From Betaproteobacteria bacterium (GTDB taxonomy: Bacteria; Pseudomonadota; Gammaproteobacteria; Burkholderiales; Thiobacillaceae): 40,934 nt of DNA. The stretch covers positions 1 to 40,934 of the forward strand of contig JAIFKV010000008.1 of NCBI GenBank assembly GCA_020049415.1. Reading direction: 5' to 3'. Below, piece by piece: positions 9,164-18,528 of the stretch; the first letter of the stretch is position 1, and the number at the start of each line of letters is the position of its first letter. The notes under the pieces are model-generated. The model was not told the origin of the DNA. It made no database searches and worked only from the letters and a program-made list of their open reading frames with translations. Position numbers and translations under genes: made by a program.

Positions 9164-10246
9164 ATGAAAATTGCATTGATCACCGGTGTCACCGGACAAG
9201 ACGGCGCCTACCTGGCCGAATTCCTGCTCAACAAAGGCTATGAAGTGCATGGCATCAAGCGTCGCACCAGCCTGTTCAACACCGACCGCATCGACCACCT
9301 CTACCAAGATCCGCATGAAACCGGGCGCAAGTTCATCCTGCATCACGGCGACCTCACCGACAGCTCCAGCCTGATCCGCATCATTCAACAAGTGCAGCCG
9401 GACGAAATCTACAACCTCGCCGCGCAAAGCCACGTCGCCGTCAGCTTCGAAGAACCCGAATACACCGCCAACTCCGACGCCCTCGGCTCACTGCGTATCC
9501 TTGAAGCCATCCGCATTCTTGGCCTCGACAAAAAAACCCGTTTCTACCAGGCCAGCACCAGCGAACTGTTCGGCCTGGTGCAAGAAACGCCACAGAAGGA
9601 AACCACCCCGTTCTACCCGCGCAGCCCTTATGCCTGCGCCAAGCTGTACGCCTACTGGATCACCGTCAACTACCGCGAAGCGTATGGCATGTATGCCTGC
9701 AACGGCATTTTGTTCAACCACGAAAGCCCGATTCGTGGTGAAACCTTCGTCACCCGCAAGATCACCCGGGCGCTGGCACGCATCAAACTTGGCCTGCAAG
9801 ACTGCCTTTATCTGGGCAACATGGATGCCAAGCGAGATTGGGGCCACGCCAAGGACTACGTCGAAATGCAATGGCTGATGTTGCAACAAGACAAACCGGA
9901 AGACTTCGTCATCGCCACCGGCGTGCAGTACAGCGTGCGCGACTTCGTTAACGCCGCCGCCAAAGAGCTCGGCATGAGCATTCGTTGGGAAGGGCAGGGC
10001 GTGGATGAGAAGGGCTATAACGCCGCCGGCAAGGTCATCGTCGCCGTCGATCCGCGCTATTTTCGCCCCACCGAAGTCGAAACCCTGCTTGGCGACCCGT
10101 CCAAAGCCAAAACCAAACTGGGCTGGACGCCGAAAATCACTTTCGACGAACTCGTCGCAGAAATGGTGCGCGAAGACCTGAAGTCTGCCGAACGCGATGA
10201 ATTGGTGAAAAAGCACGGCTACAAAACAATGGATTACAACGAGTAG
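9164..10246 (+). CDS. gmd: GDP-mannose 4,6-dehydratase
   Basis: 360 aa extended short-chain dehydrogenase. It converts GDP-D-mannose to GDP-4-keto-6-deoxy-D-mannose, the first step to GDP-L-fucose or GDP-rhamnose. Visible: NAD(P)-binding [15 protein letters not shown], the sugar-nucleotide region [20 protein letters not shown], the active-site Y-x3-K in [12 protein letters not shown], and [20 protein letters not shown], which is diagnostic of GMD. The ATG at 9164 gives the standard [14 protein letters not shown] start; the TTG at 9155 is less likely. Only 2 nt separate it from the following ORF6N gene, and fcl follows that, so GDP-L-fucose synthesis is the likely outcome. Confidence 0.96.
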   Translation: MKIALITGVTGQDGAYLAEFLLNKGYEVHGIKRRTSLFNTDRIDHLYQDPHETGRKFILHHGDLTDSSSLIRIIQQVQPDEIYNLAAQSHVAVSFEEPEYTANSDALGSLRILEAIRILGLDKKTRFYQASTSELFGLVQETPQKETTPFYPRSPYACAKLYAYWITVNYREAYGMYACNGILFNHESPIRGETFVTRKITRALARIKLGLQDCLYLGNMDAKRDWGHAKDYVEMQWLMLQQDKPEDFVIATGVQYSVRDFVNAAAKELGMSIRWEGQGVDEKGYNAAGKVIVAVDPRYFRPTEVETLLGDPSKAKTKLGWTPKITFDELVAEMVREDLKSAERDELVKKHGYKTMDYNE

Positions 10247-10248
10247 CC

Positions 10249-10797
10249 ATGGCTACAGTCACCGATCTTGTTTCGAATCAAATTGCCCATCGCATTCACC
10301 TCGTGCGTGGGCACAAGGTCATGCTCGATGCCGACTTGGCCGCACTTTACAACGTCGATACACGCGTATTGGTGCAGGCGGTCAAGCGGAATTTTCGGCG
10401 CTTCCCCGCTGATTTCATGTTTCAGTTAAGCGAGGAGGAATGGGTGGCTTTGAGATCACAAATTGTGACCTCAAAGGGCCGCGGCGGTCGTCGCTACGCG
10501 CCCTATGTCTTTACCGAGCATGGTGCGCTGATGCTCTCAAGTGTACTTAACTCGGACACCGCTGCCGAGGTTGGCATTCTCGTTGTGCGCACATTCGTTG
10601 AACTCCGAGAAATGCTCTCCACCCATAAAGAATTGGCTGCCAAGTTCGAAGTCCTGGAACAAAAAATCGGCAGCCACGATCAAGCCATCGCCGGGCTGAT
10701 CGACGCCATACGCCAACTGATGGCAACACCAGCGCAAAATCAACGATCCATTGGTTTCATCGCAACCGATGCCGCATCTGGAAAAACAAAGAAATGA
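10249..10797 (+). CDS. ORF6N domain protein (phage-type KilA-N/Bro-N relative) between gmd and fcl
   Basis: 182 aa. The N-terminal ~110 residues form an ORF6N domain: [58 protein letters not shown]. The rest (about 115-160) is a likely coiled coil with [22 protein letters not shown]6N domains are thought to bind DNA and are common in phages and in orphan chromosomal genes; no function is established for this one. It starts 2 nt after gmd, and its stop overlaps the fcl start (ATGA at 10794-10797), so it is translated in line with the fucose genes. It may be a regulator of the cluster or a phage-derived passenger; the sequence does not say which. Confidence 0.88.
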   Translation: MATVTDLVSNQIAHRIHLVRGHKVMLDADLAALYNVDTRVLVQAVKRNFRRFPADFMFQLSEEEWVALRSQIVTSKGRGGRRYAPYVFTEHGALMLSSVLNSDTAAEVGILVVRTFVELREMLSTHKELAAKFEVLEQKIGSHDQAIAGLIDAIRQLMATPAQNQRSIGFIATDAASGKTKK

Positions 10798-11777
10798 ACC
10801 CCACCGACAAAATCTACATCGCCGGCCATCGTGGTCTGGTTGGCTCCGCGTTGATGCGCAACCTGCAAGCCAAGGGTTACAGCAACCTCCTCACTCGCAC
10901 CCACGCCGAACTCGATCTCGCCAACCAGACCGCTGTCGAATCTTTCATGGCGCAGGAAAAGCCTGACTACCTGTTCCTCGCCGCAGCCAAAGTCGGCGGC
11001 ATTCTTGCCAACAACGAATACCCGGCCGAATTCATCCGCGACAACCTTGCCATCCAGACCAATCTCATCCACGCCGCCTACAAAAATAACGTCAAGCGCC
11101 TGTTGTTTCTCGGCTCAAGTTGCATCTACCCCAAACTCTGCCCGCAGCCGATGAAGGAGGAATACCTCCTCACCGGCCCACTCGAAGCCACCAACCGACC
11201 CTACGCTCTGGCCAAGATTGCCGGCGTGGAAATGTGCTGGAGCTACAACCGGCAATACGGCACCCAATACCTCGCCGTGATGCCGACCAACCTGTACGGC
11301 CCCGGCGACAACTACCACCCGGAAAACAGCCATGTCATCCCTGCGTTGATTCGAAAATTCCACGAAGCCAAACAAAACAACGCCCCCAGCGTAACGGTGT
11401 GGGGCACGGGTACGCCGAGAAGAGAGTTTCTCTACAGTGAAGACATGGCCGACGCCTGCGTTTTTCTGATGAATTTGGCGGACGAGAAATACCAAACATT
11501 GCTGGGTAGTGACGAAGCTGAAACTGGCGAATTCATGCCGCCGTTGGTGAATATCGGGGTGGGCGAGGATTTGACGATCGCAGAACTGGCCGAGGCCGTG
11601 AAAGGTGTGGTCGGCTTCCAAGGTGGAATCGAGTTCGACACTAGCAAACCGGATGGGACGCCAAGAAAACTGATGGATGTGGGCCGCTTGGAAACCCTTG
11701 GCTGGAAAGCGAGCATCGGCCTGAAAACCGGTCTTGGGGCTGCCTATTCGGAATTCCTCGGATCTGCACGGGCTTGA
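10794..11777 (+). CDS. fcl: GDP-L-fucose synthase
   Basis: 327 aa. It carries out 3,5-epimerisation and NADPH-dependent 4-reduction of GDP-4-keto-6-deoxymannose to GDP-L-fucose. Visible: cofactor loop [20 protein letters not shown], the family motif [12 protein letters not shown], the catalytic SSCIYPK region, the Y-x3-K pair in [19 protein letters not shown], and [20 protein letters not shown]. Length is normal (about 310-325). The ATG lies inside the 3' end of the ORF6N gene, giving a 4-nt overlap and probable translational coupling. The product is the donor for the nearby GT10 transferase. No GDP-mannose supply genes (manB/manC) are in the window. Confidence 0.96.
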   Translation: MNPTDKIYIAGHRGLVGSALMRNLQAKGYSNLLTRTHAELDLANQTAVESFMAQEKPDYLFLAAAKVGGILANNEYPAEFIRDNLAIQTNLIHAAYKNNVKRLLFLGSSCIYPKLCPQPMKEEYLLTGPLEATNRPYALAKIAGVEMCWSYNRQYGTQYLAVMPTNLYGPGDNYHPENSHVIPALIRKFHEAKQNNAPSVTVWGTGTPRREFLYSEDMADACVFLMNLADEKYQTLLGSDEAETGEFMPPLVNIGVGEDLTIAELAEAVKGVVGFQGGIEFDTSKPDGTPRKLMDVGRLETLGWKASIGLKTGLGAAYSEFLGSARA

Positions 11778-11817
11778 ATTCTTGGTCAGGCCAGAAAATA
11801 TTGCGCTGCGTGGAAGA

Positions 11818-12885
11818 TCAGTTTTTGCGCAGCACCTGATGCACGAATAGTGCACGGACCTTGCCGTAGACATCACGCAGGCCGCTCAATGGGCTTTGTG
11901 CTCGCAGTGCATGCCGTGAATAGATTACACCGTCGTCACTTCCCGCCGTTGCCGGGGTGTGTTGTGGCTCGATCAAGCGGGAGATCAGCGCAAAGAAATT
12001 GTGTTCATAAAGCACCCGGCGACGCGCTTCCAGAATGGCCGGCAAACGCTTTTCGTATTCGTTGTTGGCGATGGCGTTGCGGATGATGCGGGCGGCACCT
12101 TCCGGGTCGTTCATGTCGATGGGGATAAAACTTTCCGGCGGGAAATAGTCGGTGGCATTGGTGCAGCCGCAGTAGAAGGGCAGGGCCAAGCCGAGGAAGG
12201 TGTCGGCCAATTTCTCTGTCCAGTGGTGAGGGCCGACGTAGTTTTCGATGGCCACATGATAGCGGTAGTCATCTAGCGCCTCCGCCTTGTCGTCCAGGGG
12301 GCGGGCACCGCGTCCGTAAATATCGATTTCCGGCATCAACTCCATCAGGCGATTCATGAAGTCGAAGCGTTTGTGATGCAGAGTGTGTCTTTGTCGTTTG
12401 GGAGAGAACACCATCGACAAGTCGCGGGTCTTGGCGCTGCTACTGGACCTTTCGATTTCATCGAAAGGTCGGATACGTTCTTTGCCAACGCCAAAGTACC
12501 AATGCAATGCTGGTTGCGTATAGATGCGCTGAGGGTGTGGAAGCGCCCAAGCCATCTGGCTGGTGACCACGGCGCCGAACTGACGGGTGAAAACATTGCC
12601 GTAAATCTTGATGGTCGATGGCTCCGTGGTCATCAGGATGGTCCTGTCGGCTGCGCATGCGAGCGGCTCGCGGGCAGTGTTTCGAGTCTGGTCTTTGGCC
12701 GCCGGGATGTCGTCGTAAACCACCAGCCAGTCGTAATCCGTCGCCTCGCGTTCGAATATAAAGCGGCAGCGATTCCAGTGTGCCTCGCCATGCGGAAATT
12801 GGTGTAACCATTGCTCGGCCGGTAATCGACTCAGCAATTTGACTTTGATCAAGCTTTCGAGGGGGGCGTCTTCAGTTGCTGGCAT
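11818..12885 (-). CDS. Glycosyltransferase family 10 (fucosyltransferase-like)
   Basis: 355 aa with no membrane segment or signal peptide, as in bacterial GT10 enzymes. The C-terminal half holds the GT10 donor-binding signature: YRYHVAIENYVGPHHWTEKL, then LALPFYCGCTNATDYFPPES and FIPIDMND, comparable to the FAxEN...ITEK...VP pattern of alpha-1,3/1,4-fucosyltransferases. With gmd and fcl next door, GDP-L-fucose is the likely donor and a surface glycan the likely acceptor; both are inferred. The ATG at 12885 is preferred over TTG at 12900. The gene converges on fcl with a 40-nt gap. The linkage formed cannot be read from sequence. Confidence 0.8.
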   Translation of the reverse strand: MPATEDAPLESLIKVKLLSRLPAEQWLHQFPHGEAHWNRCRFIFEREATDYDWLVVYDDIPAAKDQTRNTAREPLACAADRTILMTTEPSTIKIYGNVFTRQFGAVVTSQMAWALPHPQRIYTQPALHWYFGVGKERIRPFDEIERSSSSAKTRDLSMVFSPKRQRHTLHHKRFDFMNRLMELMPEIDIYGRGARPLDDKAEALDDYRYHVAIENYVGPHHWTEKLADTFLGLALPFYCGCTNATDYFPPESFIPIDMNDPEGAARIIRNAIANNEYEKRLPAILEARRRVLYEHNFFALISRLIEPQHTPATAGSDDGVIYSRHALRAQSPLSGLRDVYGKVRALFVHQVLRKN

Positions 12886-13192
12886 GTATCTCTCTTGCAA
12901 GATCAGGATTTGGCGAGTGAGGTTTTATCCGCGCCAGTAATCGATCATCCAGGTGGCCGGCAAAGTGCGATTGTAAAGCTTCTTCTTCCCCTTTTTTGTA
13001 GGTCAGACTCCATGTCCGGCAGCGTGCGTAAAGATTTGGTCTGCGTTATCTCGTTCCCGGGTGATGCTGCGGAGGCGGCTTCGATCCTGGGTTGGGGGGA
13101 TCTCCAAGCTGGCGTGGGTGTGACAGAATCTGTTTTACAAGTGTTAAAGCCTGAGTCATAAGTGACTGAGCGCGACCCATGATGAGTTGAAG
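12886..13192. other. Divergent intergenic region between two glycosyltransferase genes
   Basis: About 307 bp without a convincing gene. It should carry the promoters of the leftward GT10 gene and the rightward GT4 gene. Near the right end are two small dyads: an imperfect palindrome TTTTACAAGTGTTAAA (13132-13147) and AGTCATAAGTGACT (13154-13167). Either could be an operator, but nothing ties them to a known regulator. I find no -35/-10 pair that I would defend. Confidence 0.35.
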
Positions 13193-14308
13193 ATGATGAT
13201 GAAGCAAGGCAGGACAGCGCAACCTGGGGTACATCGAAAAATCGTCCTGTGGTGGGGGCGCTTCGATCCTGGATATTCTCGTAACCGCATCCTGCGCAAG
13301 CAATTTATCGCCTTGGGATGGGATCTCATGGATTTTCATCCCGGCTTGAGTTTGCTGGGAGACTTGCAGGCGCACCTGCGCGGGCTGCCCAGCCCCGACT
13401 TGGTCTGGGTGCCCTGTTTCAGGCAGCGCGATCTATTGGCGGCGAGTCGTTGGGCAAAGAGAAAGAGCGTTCCACTGATCTTTGATCCGCTTATCTCGGC
13501 TTATGACAAACAGGTAGACGAGCGTGGAAAACTGGATCTGACCAGTGCACGTGCACAGCGATTGCTGGCGTGGGAGCGCAAGTTGTTTCAGCGTGCAGAC
13601 CGTGTGATAGCGGATACACCCGCCCATGCGGACTATTTTGTCCAGGTGCTCGGGGTCGAACGCGGGCGGGTCAACGTTATTTACGTAGGGGCGGAGGCGT
13701 CGCTGTTTCGGCCCCGGCCGCGCACTGATGAAATATTGCCGACACCGCGAGAGGTGCTGTTTTACGGTAGCTTCATCCCGCTGCAAGGGCCTCAAGTGGT
13801 GATTGAGGCCGCCCGGCTATATCGGGGCCCACCCGTGAAATGGACGTTGTTGGGGCATGGGCCGCTGCGCGCGGCGTGTGAAAAGATGGCCGATGGGTTG
13901 CGCAATGTCAGCTTTGAGAACTGGCTGCCTTATGAGGCTTTGCCTGCGCGCATTCATCGGGCAGATATCCTGCTTGGCGTGTTTGGCACGACGGCGAAGG
14001 CGGACAGAGTTATTCCAAACAAGGTTTTTCAGGCGCTTGCTAGCGGTAAGGTTGTGGTTACACGACTAGCCAGCGCCTATCCGGAAGAAATGGTGCATGC
14101 GAAAAATTGCGGATTGGTCTGGGTCGAGGCGGGAAACGGTCAATCCCTGGCGGATCAAATTGCGTTACTGGCCGCAAATCCCGACCGGGTGCGCGAACTT
14201 GGCGAAGCCGCCGCCGAAACCAGCGTGCAATTCTTTTCCGAGGCAATCCTTGGTCAGCAACTGGATGTGGCATTGAAGGCAACGGCTACCTGGAACAGAA
14301 ATCGTTGA
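13193..14308 (+). CDS. Glycosyltransferase family 4 protein
   Basis: 371 aa, GT-B fold type. The N-terminal acceptor domain begins KIVLWWGRFDPGYSRNRILR, and RADRVIADTPAHADYFVQVL marks the interdomain part. The C-terminal donor domain has EVLFYGSFIPLQGPQVVIEA, WTLLGHGPLR and the helix VIPNKVFQALASGKVVVTRL. The usual E-x7-E is not intact: a Lys/Asn region replaces the first Glu, so donor use could differ. Three in-frame ATGs occur at 13193, 13196 and 13199 and I cannot separate them. It is the only rightward gene between the GT10 gene and the ligase, so it probably has its own promoter. Acceptor and sugar are unknown. Confidence 0.8.
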   Translation: MMMKQGRTAQPGVHRKIVLWWGRFDPGYSRNRILRKQFIALGWDLMDFHPGLSLLGDLQAHLRGLPSPDLVWVPCFRQRDLLAASRWAKRKSVPLIFDPLISAYDKQVDERGKLDLTSARAQRLLAWERKLFQRADRVIADTPAHADYFVQVLGVERGRVNVIYVGAEASLFRPRPRTDEILPTPREVLFYGSFIPLQGPQVVIEAARLYRGPPVKWTLLGHGPLRAACEKMADGLRNVSFENWLPYEALPARIHRADILLGVFGTTAKADRVIPNKVFQALASGKVVVTRLASAYPEEMVHAKNCGLVWVEAGNGQSLADQIALLAANPDRVRELGEAAAETSVQFFSEAILGQQLDVALKATATWNRNR

Positions 14309-14338
14309 TAGCGGGATTGTCTGATATCGCGACGCACG

Positions 14339-15604
14339 CTACTTGAGAACATCTCCGGGCGAGCGAATTTTCAGCCGGTTGCCAGCGAGTGCTGCGCAGT
14401 AAAGTGCCAATAACAGCCAAATAAGCTGGGACCATTGCGATGAATAGAACGAGGCATGGGTGTTGAGCGGAAAAAGCCAGGCGAGTGCCGCCAGAGCAAA
14501 TGGCAGTGCCGCTTCTTTGTGCGTTGAGTCGGCATGTCGCCAGGAATGTAACCAGACGCCATAAAACAACAGTAAACCGGCCAACCCGATCAAGCCCGAG
14601 TCCGTGCCGACCTGGATCAAAATTTGATGTGCATAAAAAGGGCCGGTACTGGTTTGTGGGTCGAGAAACATGTCATCGGGCGGGGCAAAGTTGGGGTACG
14701 CATAGCGGAATCCGTTGCTTCCGACACCTGTGATCGGGTGAGCCTGGAACATCCGCCAAGATGTTTCCCAAATTTGCAGGCGGCCTGAAAGTGCATCATC
14801 GATTGCTTGGTGGTCGCCGGAAAACAGTCCCTGGGTCGTCTCAAAGCGCTGCCGAGCTTCCGGATTAATATGGGTAAAAATGGCCAGTATGGCAATCAGC
14901 AGGGTAGCAATCGCCGCGCCCGACAACCAACTCAAGCGCAGGCTGCGAATTTCAGTCACCAGCAGCAGCAAGCAAACCAGGGCATAACTCACCCAACCGC
15001 CTCGACTGCCGGCAAGTAATACGACGACTCCCGTCAGCATGGTGGCGATTAGCAGCAGCCAGAGATTGCGACGCAGCGGAATCAGAAGAAGAGGGGCGAG
15101 TGTTGGCAACGCCACGCCCAAGTCCAGATGGCGTTCTCCATAAACGCCATTGAGGCGTGATGATACGTAATGGAAACCGAACAGATCGACGCCACGAACT
15201 GCTTGGATCAGTGCATCAAATACCCAAAAAGCAACCAAGATTGCCGCCAGACGTAAGAGCAAATCGCGTTGTCGATGATCTTCCAGCGTCCAGATCACGA
15301 AAACGCCCGCTAAATAGAGGCGGGGGTATGTGAGGGCGGTGCTGGCGGTTTTGTAGGTATTCACCGCGTCGATAAGCGAAAACAAAATGGGCAGCCAAGT
15401 GCAGAGAAACAGTAATCCGAACAACTTTTGCGCGGGATCCTGGAAAATAATCGAGCGATGGCGCCAGATCAAAACAATGCCGGTTATCGACATGATCAAC
15501 ATGGGCAGTTCCACCGCCCGACCTACAGGCAATAGAAGCAAGTTTGCAAATATCAGCCAGGCTGATGCGTTATTGCTTGATAGGCGGAAAAAATCAGACA
15601 GCAT
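14339..15604 (-). CDS. O-antigen ligase/polymerase family membrane protein (Wzy/WaaL type)
   Basis: 421 aa and very hydrophobic, with about ten or more predicted membrane segments. The diagnostic region is in the middle: LLAGSRGGWVSYALVCLLLL, a long periplasmic loop, and the Wzy_C pattern AHPITGVGSNGFRYAYPNF followed by YAHQILIQVGTDSGLIGLAG, matching the GxGxNxF...H(N/Q)xxLxxxxxxGxxG signature. Such proteins either ligate polysaccharide to lipid A-core or polymerise repeat units; sequence alone does not separate the two. It lies 110 nt downstream of the methyltransferase gene on the same strand and converges with the GT4 gene. Confidence 0.87.
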   Translation of the reverse strand: MLSDFFRLSSNNASAWLIFANLLLLPVGRAVELPMLIMSITGIVLIWRHRSIIFQDPAQKLFGLLFLCTWLPILFSLIDAVNTYKTASTALTYPRLYLAGVFVIWTLEDHRQRDLLLRLAAILVAFWVFDALIQAVRGVDLFGFHYVSSRLNGVYGERHLDLGVALPTLAPLLLIPLRRNLWLLLIATMLTGVVVLLAGSRGGWVSYALVCLLLLVTEIRSLRLSWLSGAAIATLLIAILAIFTHINPEARQRFETTQGLFSGDHQAIDDALSGRLQIWETSWRMFQAHPITGVGSNGFRYAYPNFAPPDDMFLDPQTSTGPFYAHQILIQVGTDSGLIGLAGLLLFYGVWLHSWRHADSTHKEAALPFALAALAWLFPLNTHASFYSSQWSQLIWLLLALYCAALAGNRLKIRSPGDVLK

Positions 15605-15714
15605 GAGTCTCTGCGTATGTTTCTGCTAAGTCAGACCGTTTGATTTGTCGCCGCTGGGGGCGCTGCGGCGGTTGGTTGCGACTCGGTTGAGGCGTTTCGC
15701 CCTATCCTTTCGCA

Positions 15715-16437
15715 TCAAGCTGGCAATGTCGGTGCACCTTGTTCTGCTACGCGCAAGATGCCGATTCCGAATCCCTTCTGATTGGGGTCGTTAACGAATT
15801 CCTCTACTTCCGCGAGTGGTTTCAAACGCTTCCAGAGATGAAAAACCTGGTTGGTTGGCAGGGGTTGATTCTCGACGATGTCGTGGAAGGCGATGAGCCC
15901 GCCGGGCCTGACAAATTCTTTGTAGTCGTGGTAATCGGCTGTCACACCCCGTTCAGTATGGTCACCGTCGATGAACAAGAAATCTACTTTTTGGCCATCC
16001 AACTCCTTTGCTACGCGACTTTTAAAGTCCGGGCTGTGGGAGTCGCCGCTTAAAAGGGTGACCTTGCAATTCGAGCCAGGTGGCGGGAACTGAGTAAAAA
16101 GGGGCTGCTGAAAAGTCATCTCTTTTAAATCGCAGGTGATGACCCGTTCGGAAGCGAGATTCGACCAGATAAGACAAGTGCCGCCGCTGGCGGTGCCGAT
16201 TTCCAGGATGATTTTGGGGTTCAAAGCCTGGACTGATTTGGCGAGTCGGGTAATTTCAGATGGGATCTGTAATGTTTTGACGCGCATTAGGCCATTGCCG
16301 CCAAAGTTCATCGCCCAGTTCACAACCTCCTCAAGGCCGTGAGATTTTGCGTGGTACTCCTTCAGACGCTTGAAGGCGAAACGGGCATTTAAAGGTTGAC
16401 GCAGGACGCGGCCAAGCCGTTTGAGTGATGATTTCAT
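15715..16437 (-). CDS. Class I SAM-dependent methyltransferase (CmcI/Methyltransf_24-like)
   Basis: 240 aa. The SAM-binding region is KIILEIGTASGGTCLIWSNL, a variant of motif I, followed by RVITCDLKE and the post-III block VDFLFIDGDHTERGVTADYH and PGGLIAFHDI. This D-G-D-H pattern and the C-terminal layout resemble cephalosporin hydroxylase-type and sugar/rhamnosyl O-methyltransferases. In this context it probably methylates a glycan or sugar residue (inferred). The ATG at 16437 overlaps the stop of the upstream GT4 gene (ATGA), so coupled translation is expected. A TTG 18 nt upstream is also in frame but lacks that coupling. Confidence 0.8.
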   Translation of the reverse strand: MKSSLKRLGRVLRQPLNARFAFKRLKEYHAKSHGLEEVVNWAMNFGGNGLMRVKTLQIPSEITRLAKSVQALNPKIILEIGTASGGTCLIWSNLASERVITCDLKEMTFQQPLFTQFPPPGSNCKVTLLSGDSHSPDFKSRVAKELDGQKVDFLFIDGDHTERGVTADYHDYKEFVRPGGLIAFHDIVENQPLPTNQVFHLWKRLKPLAEVEEFVNDPNQKGFGIGILRVAEQGAPTLPA

Positions 16438-17609
16438 GGTTTGTTTAAATCGCAATTCACAAAATGGTTATTGTCATATCCGAACACAGCAGATTCATAG
16501 ACGGATAAGGTGGTAGCGAGCATCGATTCAAGAGTGGGGGGAGGCGCACAAGGTTTGATTCGGGTATTCGCCTCGATTTCGCGGCATTTTTCCAGGAGTC
16601 CATCAATATCGCCGAGCGAGACCCGGCCCTGCGGAAACAAGCGGGCCAGTTGCTCGCCTACGCCGCCATGATTGTAACCAATCACCGGCACGCCCATGCT
16701 GAGCGCTTCCAGGACGGTACGTCCAAATGATTCGGGTTTGGTGGAGAGGGAAAGCACCAGATCCGATGCGGCCATGATTTCGCGCAGGTCGCTGCGATGG
16801 CCCGTGAAGGTAATGTCTTGTTGCAAGCCGAATCGGGCTACTTTGTCACGGAGTTCAGCCAGATAGCGTTGTTTTTTTTCTTCCGCGCCCCCGACTATCA
16901 ATCCATGTGCCGGATCGCCCTGTGCTTTGAGTCGGGCAATCAGGTCGATCAAGTCTTCGTGTCCCTTCAGACGGGTGATGCGGCCAGGCAGGGTCAGCAC
17001 CTTTTTGCCGATGAGTTGAGGGAATTGGTTTTTCCAGGTGGCGAGCCATTCGGCGGACGGCTGAAAGCCCAGCGGATACGTTGCTGGATCGATGCCCCGT
17101 GGAATGACCCGAATATGGGCGGCGGCGGTTTGCGGGTAGTTGTTGAGGATGTAAGCCCGCACGGTGTCTGAAACCGCGATGACGTGTTCGCCTTTCACCA
17201 TCACACCGCTGTAGGCGTTGACGGAATACAGGCCATGAAATGTGGTGATGAAACGCGGACGCTTGTTGGCGGGCATGCCGCGCCAAGCCAGATAAGCTAC
17301 CCACCCCGGCATGCGTGAACGCACATGCAAAATATCGATATTTTCATCGCGCAGTAAACGCCGCAACCGGCTGACATAACGTAGCAATGTCAGCAGCGAT
17401 TTGCGGCCGACGTCCCAAGCGAGGTGTTCACTCCCTTCGCGAATCAGCTGCTCAACCAAGCGCCCGCCAGCCGAAATGACGATGGAGCGATGACCCTGTT
17501 CGACCAGGTATTTGCCGACTTCCAGTGTGCCGCGTTCGACGCCGCCGGATTCCAGCGCCGGCAGGATTTGCACCACCGTGAGGCGGCGGTGGATGTCAGT
17601 GTTTTGCAT
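16434..17609 (-). CDS. Glycosyltransferase family 4 protein
   Basis: 391 aa GT-B enzyme. N-terminal domain: VVQILPALESGGVERGTLEV, with the Gly-rich loop typical of GT4, and ENIDILHVRSRMPGWVAYLA. Donor domain: LTLPGRITRLKGHEDLIDLI, GLIVGGAEEKKQRYLAELRD, ITFTGHRSDLREIMAASDLV, and the E-x7-E motif PESFGRTVLEALSMGVPVIG. The pattern resembles lipopolysaccharide core and O-antigen transferases. It overlaps the upstream ELM1-family gene by 14 nt and the downstream methyltransferase gene by 4 nt, forming a compact leftward operon. The specific sugar is unknown. Confidence 0.9.
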   Translation of the reverse strand: MQNTDIHRRLTVVQILPALESGGVERGTLEVGKYLVEQGHRSIVISAGGRLVEQLIREGSEHLAWDVGRKSLLTLLRYVSRLRRLLRDENIDILHVRSRMPGWVAYLAWRGMPANKRPRFITTFHGLYSVNAYSGVMVKGEHVIAVSDTVRAYILNNYPQTAAAHIRVIPRGIDPATYPLGFQPSAEWLATWKNQFPQLIGKKVLTLPGRITRLKGHEDLIDLIARLKAQGDPAHGLIVGGAEEKKQRYLAELRDKVARFGLQQDITFTGHRSDLREIMAASDLVLSLSTKPESFGRTVLEALSMGVPVIGYNHGGVGEQLARLFPQGRVSLGDIDGLLEKCREIEANTRIKPCAPPPTLESMLATTLSVYESAVFGYDNNHFVNCDLNKP

Positions 17610-18528
17610 GACTGGGGTAGCTCGTCAAAATCTGCTCCGCCACCCGCTTCGCTTCATTGAATTCATGCTGAGGGAGCGCGAGTGACTCACCCTCACGCCA
17701 GGCTTCGAACGGCGTCACCCGACCCTGGTCGATCAACTTCCGCACGCCGCGACGCACGCGCGTGTCGCGCGGTTGGGGCAATCGCAGCAGGCCGACCCCG
17801 GCGCCGGCGGTGAGTGCTTCGTAGAGCATGGAAACGCTGTCTTCCGTCACCCAGACCTGGCCGGCTTGCGTCAACGCCTGCTCCAGCCAGCCCGGTTCGG
17901 TTTTGTCATGCGGCATCAGCTTGAGATTGCTCGGAAGCGGCTGCGGCAGTGACGCCAGGAGTGTTGCCGGCGTGCGACGCGAGGTGGTCAGTTGCCAACT
18001 GACTTGGGGGGTTGATTGGGCGATTTTTACCACCGCCGTGCCGACGCCGATGTCTTCCCAGCCATAGTGGCTGGAGACGCCGCCGATCAGCATCAGACCC
18101 TGTTCGGGCGATTTGGATTGGCCGGCTTGAACATCATTCAGCACACCTTCTACGGCGATGACATTGTTGCGCGGGGGCGGTTGGTCATGTTCCGGGATAA
18201 CGCACAGATCGAACCAGGACAATGGCAAGCTCGGCTGCATCAGCACTACGGCCTTGCCGCCGTAAGCCCGGCGCGCGGCGAGCAAGGCGAAATGGGTGGC
18301 GTGGCCGGCGGCAAGGATGATGTCGGGCGCAGGCAGGCCGCTGCCGGGAGAAAATCGGCCCAGCAGCCATTGCAGCAGTGACTTGCTGCGCGATGCGACC
18401 GGTAAATCGACACATTCGCCTTCTCGGTCTCGCAGCAAGGCATGTGCCAGGCCGAGGGTCTGTTTCTCGTGGCCGGGCTTGCCATCGACAAGGCGCCAGA
18501 TGATCAAAGCGGGCTGTCGTTCAGGCAT
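17596..18528 (-). CDS. ELM1 family protein (DUF1022, GT-B-like)
   Basis: 310 aa. It shows the family features: WRLVDGKPGHEKQTLGLAHA near the N-terminus, ILAAGHATHFALLAARRAYG, LIGGVSSHYGW and VWVTEDSVSMLYEALTAGAG near residue 230. The family is named after plant ELM1 (a mitochondrial fission factor). Bacterial members resemble GT-B glycosyltransferases and often sit in cell-envelope polysaccharide loci, as here; their enzymatic function is not established. The start ATG (18526-18528) lies in the second copy of a 14-bp tandem duplication, so a decoy ATG occurs 14 nt upstream in another frame. It precedes and overlaps the GT4 gene. Confidence 0.85.
   Translation of the reverse strand: MPERQPALIIWRLVDGKPGHEKQTLGLAHALLRDREGECVDLPVASRSKSLLQWLLGRFSPGSGLPAPDIILAAGHATHFALLAARRAYGGKAVVLMQPSLPLSWFDLCVIPEHDQPPPRNNVIAVEGVLNDVQAGQSKSPEQGLMLIGGVSSHYGWEDIGVGTAVVKIAQSTPQVSWQLTTSRRTPATLLASLPQPLPSNLKLMPHDKTEPGWLEQALTQAGQVWVTEDSVSMLYEALTAGAGVGLLRLPQPRDTRVRRGVRKLIDQGRVTPFEAWREGESLALPQHEFNEAKRVAEQILTSYPSHAKH

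Noticed and set aside
12895..13161. Rightward 88-codon open frame in the divergent gap between the GT10 and GT4 genes
   Set aside because: No recognisable domain, composition typical of chance reading in GC-rich DNA, and it covers the region where two promoters should lie.
15640..15668. CGCCGC/GCGGCG hairpin between the methyltransferase and ligase genes
   Set aside because: Short stem, 11-nt loop and no T-run on the transcribed strand; not enough for a terminator call.
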